DNA from: Deltaproteobacteria bacterium
GTDB lineage: Bacteria > Desulfobacterota > Syntrophia > Syntrophales > UBA5619
Direction: 5' to 3'
Length of the DNA stretch: 17,171 nt
Assembly: GCA_023487865.1 (NCBI GenBank)
Contig: JAMDBG010000186.1
Location: 1-17,171 of the forward strand
Shown here: in pieces, positions 6,975-13,107 of the stretch
Layout: each line of letters starts with the position of its first letter
How positions within the stretch are numbered: the stretch's first letter is position 1
Made by a program: the position numbers and the translations under genes
The notes under the pieces: model-generated
What the model was told of the DNA's origin: nothing
Seen by the model: only the letters and a program-made list of their open reading frames with translations
Databases searched by the model: none

Positions 6975-7847
6975 TTCGTCGTACCGCCTGATCGTGCGGC
7001 AAACCGTTGTGTAGTGGATTCCCAGGAAATTCGCGATTTCCCTTTGCTCGTAACCATAGGTGAAGTAACTGGCAACGATCGCCTCATCCCGCTTCCACCT
7101 CGTTTTCCATTCTCCGAAAATCTCCTTCAGCGACGGGCGGTTTGCGAAACGCTGCAATTTGGGGATTTCTTGAACGGTGGTCTTATCCGGGATGGCACCC
7201 TTGACTTGGTCGATGAAAGTTTCTTTGCCGAGAAAAAGCTGAGACTGCAATTTCGACCACGGGGAATTTATGCCGATCCCCGAGGAAACGAAGTCGCGGT
7301 AGCGCTGCCGGGCGGCCGCTTCGTTAGGGCAAAACTGGCTAAGTAGCCAGGTCGTGGTGAGACACACGGATGCTTCGGCGGCCCCCGTGGATGCTGGTGA
7401 AACCGGCAAACCCGCAGTGGCGCAGTAACTGCTCCAAGGCCAGTCCTCGGGCCGAGCGACGATCCCGGCCCGGACGGGATTTAAAACTACGTAGCGGGCA
7501 AGTTCCAGGAGGTAGCTCTCGCGGTCGACGACAATTGCCTTGAAACGCCCCTGGAAGAGGTGACCTACTGTGGCGTGCCTCTTGTTGTGTGCCTGACAAA
7601 AGTTCGCGTTCAGGTGATGCATCCCCTTGGAGAGGTTCGCCTCGGGGGTCTCGATCATGAGATGGTAATGGTTGACCATGAGGCAAAAGGCGTGACAGAT
7701 CCAATGGAAACGCTCAATCGTCTTTCCAAGGAGTTCCAGAAACTTGCGGTTGTCATGATCGTCGAGAAAGATCCTTTGGCGGCCGTTTCCACGGGAAGTG
7801 ACATGGTAGACGGCGCCGGCAAATTCAATACGCAGTGGCCTGGCCAT
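6966..7847 (-). CDS. REP-associated tyrosine transposase (RAYT, Y1_Tnp) with C-terminal HTH
   Basis: This 293-residue HUH/Y1 transposase is of the IS200-related RAYT type, which cuts and joins single-stranded DNA at its cognate repeats. It opens with MARPLRIEFAGAVYHVTSRG, the family N-terminus. The metal-binding HUH motif is His60-Tyr61-His62 (VNHYHLMIE), and the likely nucleophile is Tyr119 in ARYVVLNPVRAG. A C-terminal extension (about residues 225-293) with KRDEAIVASYFTYGYEQREI and NFLGIHYTTVCRTIRRY looks like a helix-turn-helix, as in some longer RAYTs. The frame is open further upstream through the repeat, but the ATG at 7847 has GGAG 8 nt upstream and begins the conserved domain. The stop codon is supplied by repeat A4. 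Confidence 0.92.
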   Translation of the reverse strand: MARPLRIEFAGAVYHVTSRGNGRQRIFLDDHDNRKFLELLGKTIERFHWICHAFCLMVNHYHLMIETPEANLSKGMHHLNANFCQAHNKRHATVGHLFQGRFKAIVVDRESYLLELARYVVLNPVRAGIVARPEDWPWSSYCATAGLPVSPASTGAAEASVCLTTTWLLSQFCPNEAAARQRYRDFVSSGIGINSPWSKLQSQLFLGKETFIDQVKGAIPDKTTVQEIPKLQRFANRPSLKEIFGEWKTRWKRDEAIVASYFTYGYEQREIANFLGIHYTTVCRTIRRYDEKR

Positions 7848-7874
7848 CCTCCGATCTCCAAGTTCTATCTCTGA

Positions 7875-7902
7875 AAATGCTAATTTTAAAGACCTGACCC
7901 CC
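7875..7902 (-). repeat. Family-A repeat, copy A5 (inverted)
   Basis: Reverse complement of the family-A sequence (GCATTT instead of GCGTTT), 27 bp upstream of the transposase start. It is the only copy in the opposite orientation and closes the array on the right. Confidence 0.9.
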
Positions 7903-7944
7903 ACTATTTTTTAAAGTTTCCGGACGGATCTTCCGAAATCTCTT

Positions 7945-8469
7945 ATGAGCATCCCGGGGATCGAGACCGATCCTGAGGGGAAAAAGCGTTCCGGAAATGG
8001 AGATTTCAAGGTGTTACCCTTTTTGCCGTCCCGAGGAGAGAGAGCCGCTACGGGCTTATGCGGGAAGCCTTGCGCCCTACCGGCCCGGCTGCTGGTCGTC
8101 GCGCTCTTCGCGGCGTTCGTCAGCAGCGGCTGCACCTTCTTCGCCATCGCCCCGGCGACGGTCGCGCGGATGGATGGCTTCGATGCCCAGTGGCGGGGGT
8201 TCAACTCCCTGAAGACCGATCGCTTTGATCCCTACGAAACCGAGATCAGGATCAAGGTGATCGTCGTGGACGATATGTCGGCGATAGGGTATCCGGGCGC
8301 CGTGGCGACCTATTCCCATCCGGAAGGCGCCATCCGGATCGTGGGCAAGAAGATCAATGGAAAGATCGTTCTGTGTCCCGCGGTTCTGGGTCATGAGGTT
8401 CAGCATGCCCTGGAGTACCAGGACGGCGGGTTTGCCAATCCCGACAAGTTGGAAGAGTTCGGTTACTAG
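7945..8469 (+). CDS. Putative lipoprotein with HEXXH motif
   Basis: This 174-residue protein is one of the few plus-strand genes. A hydrophobic segment LPARLLVVALFAAFVSSGC (about residues 45-63) looks like a signal peptide ending in a lipobox-like SSGC, although position -3 is not the usual Leu. The C-terminal half contains LGHEVQHALEYQDGG, an HEXXH zinc-protease-type motif at 150-154, and the protein ends 20 residues later. That is short for a complete metallopeptidase, so it may be truncated or non-catalytic. The start is uncertain: the ATG at 7945 has a weak ribosome site, and a GTG at 8011 with GGAG 8 nt upstream would give 152 residues and a better-placed signal peptide. The stop abuts repeat C1. 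I do not recognise a specific family. Confidence 0.65.
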   Translation: MSIPGIETDPEGKKRSGNGDFKVLPFLPSRGERAATGLCGKPCALPARLLVVALFAAFVSSGCTFFAIAPATVARMDGFDAQWRGFNSLKTDRFDPYETEIRIKVIVVDDMSAIGYPGAVATYSHPEGAIRIVGKKINGKIVLCPAVLGHEVQHALEYQDGGFANPDKLEEFGY

Positions 8470-8491
8470 AAAATAGGGACAGCGCCCATTT
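8470..8491 (+). repeat. Family-C repeat, copy C1
   Basis: AAAATAGGGACAG, then CGCCCATTT. Immediately follows the TAG (8467-8469) of the lipoprotein-like gene. Confidence 0.85.
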
Positions 8492-8544
8492 TCTCCGGGT
8501 CTTGCAATATGCTTTCTTACCGATTATCTGTCCTTAGTACGCGC

Positions 8545-9969
8545 TCACTTTACTCTCCAATAACCGTCGCGGTCGCTGCCGATTCGTTCCACACGCTTTT
8601 CAGATTTTAGCTTGGCAAGATGGTCTTTGATGGTATCTTGACTCTTCCCCAGCAATTGCGACATCTCGCTACGGGTGAGGTTCGGATTTTCTCGAAGGAT
8701 ATCAAGAATCCGGTCTTTCGTTGAGGTTTTCTGGGTGGTTTTCTGGGTGGTTTTCTGGGTGGTTTTCTGGGTGGTTTTCTGGGTGGTTTTGAAAATGGTT
8801 ACCCTGAACCCATCCTGGATCTCCTCAAACGATGGATCTTTGAGCCCGTGTAACCGCACGGATTCCAATACCCGTTTGATGCCGGAACCATATTTTTCAA
8901 TGATCCCGGCTTCTTTAAAAACCGTGGCGATCTGTTTGTTGCGGATGGCGGAAACGTAGTTGCCGCGCATCAACTGCTCTATTGACAGCCCTGCCATCAG
9001 GCGACCGGGATTGAAGAATTCCAGCCGGTCGTCAAATATTCTGATCATAGAGTCACTTGAACTCATGTAGTCGCGGTGGACGATCATATTGACCACGATT
9101 TCGCGAAGCGCCTCCAGGGGATAGTCCCAGCGTTCCTCCCGCTGTTTGTCTCCCGTGATGATGTAAGACCGATTCAGGTGCTTTCGGATAAACGAGAGCG
9201 CTGCATCCACTTCGCCAAACAGGTCCGATCGGATGGTCAGGCTGTCCTGAATGGTAGTGTCGCCGGCAAAGCGTCCAATCTCGATGGTGGACGAAAGGAT
9301 ATCTTCCGCTGCGAAAAGCAGATAGCAGCCATTGGTTATCGCTGCATCCTTGACCAATTCGAATTTTTTGAGCACCGTCAACGAATCGTCCGAAATGGGA
9401 TAAGGACGGACCCGATTTGAGATTTCAATAAATTTACCGACTTTTTCCAAAGAGATATCCTCCAGCCGGTGGCGGGTGTCGGGATAAAAATCCCAACTTG
9501 CCTGATAACTTCGCAAATGAAGATTGGATATCTCGTGAATAGACAGTTGATGGTTTGCATTTCCGATTCGTTTCAGATATTTCCCTCGGCAGCTCACCGG
9601 CTTGATCGGAAATTCTTCGATTATAAAAATCACAATGTCTTTATGATCAATGGTGGCGGTCGCAACGTCCGGTATAAGAGCGGGGAATGTATTGGCCTTG
9701 ATCTGATTGAGCCATTGCGGAATCGTCTCGTTGCCAAGACGGACCCCGATGATTTTTCCGGAGTCTGCAACACCGATGAGAACATACCCGCCATTGGTAT
9801 TGGCAAAGGCGGCAAGCGTTTCAATCGTCGCCTGATCAAACGCGGACTTGAACTCGACCGTTTCCGATTCACCTTTCTTTATGAGACCCAGGATGGTTTC
9901 TTCGTTCATTTTCTTTTTTTCAGGGTCGCTGGGAATCGCTAGAATCCATTCTCCGGTTATTTGAGTCAT
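8545..9969 (-). CDS. AlbA_2-domain putative transcriptional regulator
   Basis: A protein of up to 474 residues with the layout of Schlafen-AlbA_2 regulators often annotated as RecG-like. The N-terminal AlbA_2 domain has GESETVEFKSAFD and ETLAAFANTNGGYVLIGV with GKIIGV. A GHKL-like C-terminal domain (HATPase_c_4) has LREIVVNMIVHRDYMSSSDS, RLEFFNPGRL and FKEAGIIEKYGSGIKR. Then come five KTTQ repeats and a winged-helix end (LTRSEMSQLLGKSQDTIKDH). Members are thought to bind nucleic acid, and some act in phage defence. The 9969 start has a weak AGTGGA site; an ATG at 9909 (MNEETILGL) fits the family N-terminus better. It is the only gene inside element C. Confidence 0.87.
   Translation of the reverse strand: MTQITGEWILAIPSDPEKKKMNEETILGLIKKGESETVEFKSAFDQATIETLAAFANTNGGYVLIGVADSGKIIGVRLGNETIPQWLNQIKANTFPALIPDVATATIDHKDIVIFIIEEFPIKPVSCRGKYLKRIGNANHQLSIHEISNLHLRSYQASWDFYPDTRHRLEDISLEKVGKFIEISNRVRPYPISDDSLTVLKKFELVKDAAITNGCYLLFAAEDILSSTIEIGRFAGDTTIQDSLTIRSDLFGEVDAALSFIRKHLNRSYIITGDKQREERWDYPLEALREIVVNMIVHRDYMSSSDSMIRIFDDRLEFFNPGRLMAGLSIEQLMRGNYVSAIRNKQIATVFKEAGIIEKYGSGIKRVLESVRLHGLKDPSFEEIQDGFRVTIFKTTQKTTQKTTQKTTQKTTQKTSTKDRILDILRENPNLTRSEMSQLLGKSQDTIKDHLAKLKSEKRVERIGSDRDGYWRVK
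8725..8790. repeat. 12-bp coding minisatellite (KTTQ repeat)
   Basis: Five and a half perfect copies of GGTTTTCTGGGT, encoding (KTTQ)5 on the minus strand as a linker between the GHKL-like and winged-helix domains of the AlbA_2 protein. A 12-bp unit lets the copy number change without altering the frame. Confidence 0.92.
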
Positions 9970-9995
9970 GTTCCACTCTTGGCAGGCTTCCTATT

Positions 9996-10017
9996 AAATG
10001 GGCGCTGTCCCTATTTT
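9996..10017 (-). repeat. Family-C repeat, copy C2 (inverted)
   Basis: AAATGGGCGCTG, then TCCCTATTTT: the exact reverse complement of C1. On the minus strand its TAG (10011-10013) is the stop codon of the cpsB-like gene. Confidence 0.85.
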
Positions 10018-10868
10018 TTGAAGAAGGACCAGAAGCCGCCTTTCTTCGTCTCTGTGAAGGGGATCGGATCGACAGGGGGGACGGCCTCTCCCCGGAGGAT
10101 ATGCCGGGGGGTGTCCAGGACCATCCGCTCGACGGTCTCCGGCCCCGCGGCCTCTTCGATCACCCGGCAGGCCGCGGAGAGCTGCGGCTTGCGCATGCGC
10201 AAGCCGTGGGTGTCGGTGACCAGCATCTGGACGAGGCGATGCTCCACGAGCATCAACGCGAACTCCCGGATCTCGGTGGAGAACTCCTCCAGGAGGCTCG
10301 CCGCCGTGACCTGGGCGAGGATCCCCCCCTCCACCCAGTTCATCAGGCGGCGCGGGTGCTCCCGCAGGATCGGGTTGCGCTCCACATGGCTGAGGATCGG
10401 CCGGAAACCGCTTATCTGCAGGTTCCAGAAAAACTCGTGAATATTGTCCGGAAGGGTCTCCTCGGGGAGCTCCAGAAGGACATAGCCGCTGCCGTTGCCC
10501 AGGGTGATCAGCTCGCCTCTCTTGAGCCGGGCCGGGATGCTTGTGTCGATCCGCAGCTCCGCCCCGGGGTGGAGCTTGAGGGGGATCTGCGCTGCGGCCA
10601 GGTGCGTCTCGAACTCCGCGAGCCGCCCCAGGATCGCCTCGCGGGTGTTTTCATATTTCCCCGGCACCCAGTGGGGGGTGCAGATCATCTCCGTGATGCC
10701 GTCGTCGACGGCGGCCCGCGCCATGGCAAGGGCCTGTTCCCAGTCGGAAGCCCCGTCGTCCAGGCCAGGCAGGATGTGGCTGTGTGTGTCGATCATCTTG
10801 GCAGGACCCTCATCGGACAATACCCACTCGTCCAGGCCAGGCAGGATGTGGCTGTGTGTGTCGGTCAT
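10011..10868 (-). CDS. cpsB: CpsB/YwqE-type PHP-domain tyrosine phosphatase
   Basis: A metal-dependent protein-tyrosine phosphatase of the PHP superfamily; relatives dephosphorylate bacterial tyrosine kinases that regulate capsule or exopolysaccharide export. The conserved motifs are present: DTHSHILPGLDDG, ICTPHW, LHPGAELRID, ILSHVERNP and MLVTDTHGLR. A 72-bp tandem duplication means DTHSHILPGLD occurs twice, each with its own ATG (10868 and 10796). Starting at 10796 gives 261 residues, the usual family size; starting at 10868 gives 285 with a 24-residue duplicate of the first metal-binding motif. Both starts have similar upstream sequence. A TTG at 10919 extends the frame but is unlikely. 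The stop codon lies in repeat C2. It has its own promoter at 11039-11067 and was probably once linked to wecB. Confidence 0.88.
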   Translation of the reverse strand: MTDTHSHILPGLDEWVLSDEGPAKMIDTHSHILPGLDDGASDWEQALAMARAAVDDGITEMICTPHWVPGKYENTREAILGRLAEFETHLAAAQIPLKLHPGAELRIDTSIPARLKRGELITLGNGSGYVLLELPEETLPDNIHEFFWNLQISGFRPILSHVERNPILREHPRRLMNWVEGGILAQVTAASLLEEFSTEIREFALMLVEHRLVQMLVTDTHGLRMRKPQLSAACRVIEEAAGPETVERMVLDTPRHILRGEAVPPVDPIPFTETKKGGFWSFFKK

Positions 10869-10900
10869 CTTGGCAGGACCCTTCCCGGACAATGCCCACT
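10757..10900. repeat. 72-bp tandem duplication over the cpsB start
   Basis: Copies 10757-10828 and 10829-10900 differ at five positions. Each contains a purine stretch upstream, an ATG and codons for DTHSHILPGLD, so the translation start and the first metal-binding motif are both duplicated. Confidence 0.92.
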
Positions 10901-10922
10901 TACAGCTCCGCCCTCTCAATTA

Positions 10923-10952
10923 CGTCAGCCGGGAAACACGAACGGGCTGACG
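10923..10952. promoter_or_regulatory. Hairpin in the cpsB leader
   Basis: CGTCAGCC (10923-10930) pairs perfectly with GGCTGACG (10945-10952) across a 14-nt loop, within the untranslated leader expected from the promoter at 11039-11067. No T run follows, so it is not a simple terminator; it may be a leader structure or a binding site. Confidence 0.35.
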
Positions 10953-11038
10953 CGATTCGAGGGTGCATGTATTTTACGCCGACGGTCGGTCCGCGGCCAT
11001 GATTCTATATCGATAAATAGTTGCTTTTACGTGCGTTG

Positions 11039-11067
11039 AGGATAAGGAAAGGCGTTTTGCGTGTCAA
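11039..11067 (-). promoter_or_regulatory. Sigma70-like promoter for cpsB
   Basis: Minus strand TTGACA (11062-11067, perfect -35), 17-bp spacer, TATCCT (11039-11044). It lies between the permease stop and cpsB and would give a leader of about 165 nt to the 10868 ATG. Confidence 0.6.
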
Positions 11068-11080
11068 GGAGTTTTATCTG

Positions 11081-12310
11081 TTATTCGTAGTGCAGGGCGT
11101 CGATGGGGTTGAGCATGGAGGCCTTATAGGCGGGATAGAAACCGAAGAAAAGACCCACGAGACCCGAAAAACCAAAGGCCAGCAGGACCGACAGGGGGGA
11201 AACGATGGTGGCCCAGCCGGCCAGGAGCGTCACGATCTTCGATCCCGAGATGCCGAGGATGATGCCAACCACGCCGCCGATGAGGGACAGGGTGAGCGCC
11301 TCGATGATGAACTGCAGCCGGATATCCCACGTCTTGGCCCCCACGGACATCCGGATGCCGATTTCACGGGTCCTTTCCGTCACGGAGACGAGCATGATGT
11401 TCATGATGCCGATCCCCCCCACCAAGAGGGAGACGGAGGCGATCGCCGCCAGCAATAGACCCATGACCTGGGTGGACTGCTCTCTGGCCTGCATCATCTG
11501 GGTGAGGTTGCGGACCGTGAAATCCAGATCCTGACGGGGGCCGATCCGATGGCGCTGGCGGAGCAGCTCCGTGATCTGCCCTTCCGCCGCCTCCAGCTCA
11601 TCGGCGCTTTTGGCCTTCACCGTTATCGAGCGGACCAGACCCGCGAAGGGCGCTCCAAAGAGCTTTTTCTGGGCCGTCGTGAGGGGAACGAAGATCGTGT
11701 CATCCTGATCCTGGCCGCGGTCCGTCTGCCCTTTTTTCTCCAGGACCCCGATGACGGTGAAAGGGACCTTCTTAATCCGGACGACCTGACCCACGGGATC
11801 GGCGTTGCCGAAGAGGTTATCCACGACGGTCTGCCCCAGGAGACAGACCTTGGTGGCGTTCCGTACGTCCTGGTCGGTAAAGACCCTTCCGGAGGCGAGA
11901 GACCAGTCCCGGACGGGCAGGATGCCGGGCGTCGTCCCGATAATCCCCGTCGACCAGTTCTGATTGCCGTATACCACCTGGGCCGTGCCGTTGTACATGG
12001 GGGCCACGTCGGAAACGGCCGGGCACTCCCTGGCGATGGCCTCCGCGTCGTCCTGGGTCAGTGTGGAGAGCGTTCCGCTCCCCATCCGGATGCCGCCGGA
12101 GGTGCTGCTTCCCGGCACGACGATCAGGAGGTTGCTGCCGATGCTTGCCATCTGCGCGGAGATCCTCTCACTGGCCCCGGTCCCGACGGCCAGCATCGTG
12201 ATCACCGCGCCCACGCCGATGATGATCCCGAGCATGGTCAGAGCGGAGCGCATCTTGTTGACCCGCAGCGCGCGGAGCGATATCCTGAAAGTCGAGGGTA
12301 TGCCGATCAT
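11081..12310 (-). CDS. macB: MacB-type ABC transporter permease
   Basis: This 409-residue inner-membrane permease has MacB_PCD and FtsX domains. Membrane segment 1 is about residues 20-42 (SALTMLGIIIGVGAVITMLA); a periplasmic domain (about 45-270) follows; then three C-terminal segments at about 283-308 (MGLLLAAIASVSLLVGGIGI), 335-358 and 372-395. The FtsX signature VSVTERTREIGIRMSVGAK is intact. MacB-type systems transduce force to the adaptor to expel substrates such as macrolides, peptides or lipid-like molecules. E. coli MacB fuses ATPase and permease; here they are separate genes. GGAGG precedes the ATG by 5 nt. It is the last gene of the tolC-macA-ATPase-permease operon. Confidence 0.92.
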   Translation of the reverse strand: MIGIPSTFRISLRALRVNKMRSALTMLGIIIGVGAVITMLAVGTGASERISAQMASIGSNLLIVVPGSSTSGGIRMGSGTLSTLTQDDAEAIARECPAVSDVAPMYNGTAQVVYGNQNWSTGIIGTTPGILPVRDWSLASGRVFTDQDVRNATKVCLLGQTVVDNLFGNADPVGQVVRIKKVPFTVIGVLEKKGQTDRGQDQDDTIFVPLTTAQKKLFGAPFAGLVRSITVKAKSADELEAAEGQITELLRQRHRIGPRQDLDFTVRNLTQMMQAREQSTQVMGLLLAAIASVSLLVGGIGIMNIMLVSVTERTREIGIRMSVGAKTWDIRLQFIIEALTLSLIGGVVGIILGISGSKIVTLLAGWATIVSPLSVLLAFGFSGLVGLFFGFYPAYKASMLNPIDALHYE

Positions 12311-12375
12311 CGGTGCCTCCGTTCCCTCATCCGCATTCTACCGACCTGCTTTCATCCATCATAAGTCCCAAGCGG

Positions 12376-13071
12376 CTATTCCGCCTGCTTTACCGGCTCG
12401 TCGCTGACGACGCGCCCGTCCCGGAATTTGACGATCCGCCGGCTGAAAGCGGCAATGTCCTGTTCATGGGTCACGAGGATGACGGTGATCCGCGACTCCC
12501 GGTTGAGCTTCACGACCAGCTCCATGATCTCGACGCTGGAGCGGGTGTCCAGATTCCCCGTGGGCTCATCGGCCAGAATGACCGGCGCCCGGTTTACCAG
12601 GGCGCGTGCGATCGCCACCCGCTGCTGCTGGCCGCCGGAGAGCTGGTTCGGATGGTGATGCTCCCGTCCCTGCAGGCCCATCGCCTTCAAGGCGTCCATG
12701 GCCCGCTCCCGGCGTTCCCGGGGAGAACAACCGTCATAGAGCATGGGCAATTCGACGTTTTCCAGGGCGGTGGTGCGGGGGAGGAGATTGAATCCCTGAA
12801 AAACGAAGCCGATCTTCTTGTTGCGGAGCTCCGCCAGCTCGTCCCGGCTCCGGCGGCCGATATCCATTCCGTCCAGCAGGTATTGACCCCCGGTCGGAAC
12901 GTCGAGGCAGCCGATCACGTTCATGAAGGTGGACTTGCCCGAGCCCGAGGGTCCCATGATGGCCAGGAATTCCCCATGCGCCACCGTCAGCGAGACATCA
13001 TTCAGGGCATGGACGGTGCTGTCTCCCAGTTCGTAGATCTTCGTCAGGTGGTGCGTTTCGATCAGAACCAT
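12376..13071 (-). CDS. MacB/LolD-type ABC transporter ATPase
   Basis: This 231-residue cytoplasmic ATPase powers the MacB-like permease encoded 65 bp downstream. Walker A is GPSGSGKST (40-48), the Q-loop is in KIGFVFQGFNLL, the signature is LSGGQQQRVAIARAL, Walker B is PVILADEPTGNLD, and the H-loop His is in VILVTHEQD. Length and sequence are typical of the LolD/MacB/FtsE subgroup. The gene begins 36 bp after the end of the adaptor gene on the same strand. The substrate cannot be inferred. Confidence 0.94.
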   Translation of the reverse strand: MVLIETHHLTKIYELGDSTVHALNDVSLTVAHGEFLAIMGPSGSGKSTFMNVIGCLDVPTGGQYLLDGMDIGRRSRDELAELRNKKIGFVFQGFNLLPRTTALENVELPMLYDGCSPRERRERAMDALKAMGLQGREHHHPNQLSGGQQQRVAIARALVNRAPVILADEPTGNLDTRSSVEIMELVVKLNRESRITVILVTHEQDIAAFSRRIVKFRDGRVVSDEPVKQAE

Positions 13072-13107
13072 CCCGCTATCCCGTTCCGGAGTCCCCTCGG
13101 CCCGCCA

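Larger units (their letters stand above)
6947..7902 (-). mobile_element. RAYT element A with inverted family-A ends
   Basis: A 956-bp unit with a family-A repeat at each end in inverted orientation (A4 at 6947-6974 and A5 at 7875-7902), G5 runs outermost, enclosing one Y1-transposase gene. The two 28-bp ends differ at one visible position (GCGTTT against GCATTT). No target-site duplication is evident. That agrees with Y1/HUH transposases, which act on single-stranded DNA without duplicating targets. Confidence 0.75.
8470..10017. mobile_element. Repeat-bounded element C carrying an AlbA_2 gene
   Basis: Two 22-bp inverted copies of a repeat with core GGGACAGCGCCC (8470-8491 and 9996-10017) enclose a single AlbA_2-type gene. 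The copies are identical across the 22 bp. No transposase gene lies between them, so if mobile it would be non-autonomous, moved by an enzyme encoded elsewhere. The repeat design (G run, then ACA) resembles the two RAYT-linked families in this window. Confidence 0.55.

Noticed and set aside
4659..7902. Regularly recurring 28-bp repeat as a possible CRISPR array
   Set aside because: Spacing is about 550-1080 bp, the intervals hold genes, and no cas gene is present.
4659..7902. Integron cassette array
   Set aside because: The repeats have no attC-like paired core sites and no tyrosine integrase is visible; the linked enzyme is a Y1 transposase.
7848..7904. N-terminal extension GVRSLKLAF of the RAYT A frame
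   Set aside because: This peptide is the translation of the family-A repeat and also appears in shadow frames at other copies; the real start with a ribosome site is at 7847.
10923..10952. Hairpin upstream of cpsB as an intrinsic terminator for the efflux operon
   Set aside because: No T run follows on either strand, and it lies downstream of a good promoter for cpsB.
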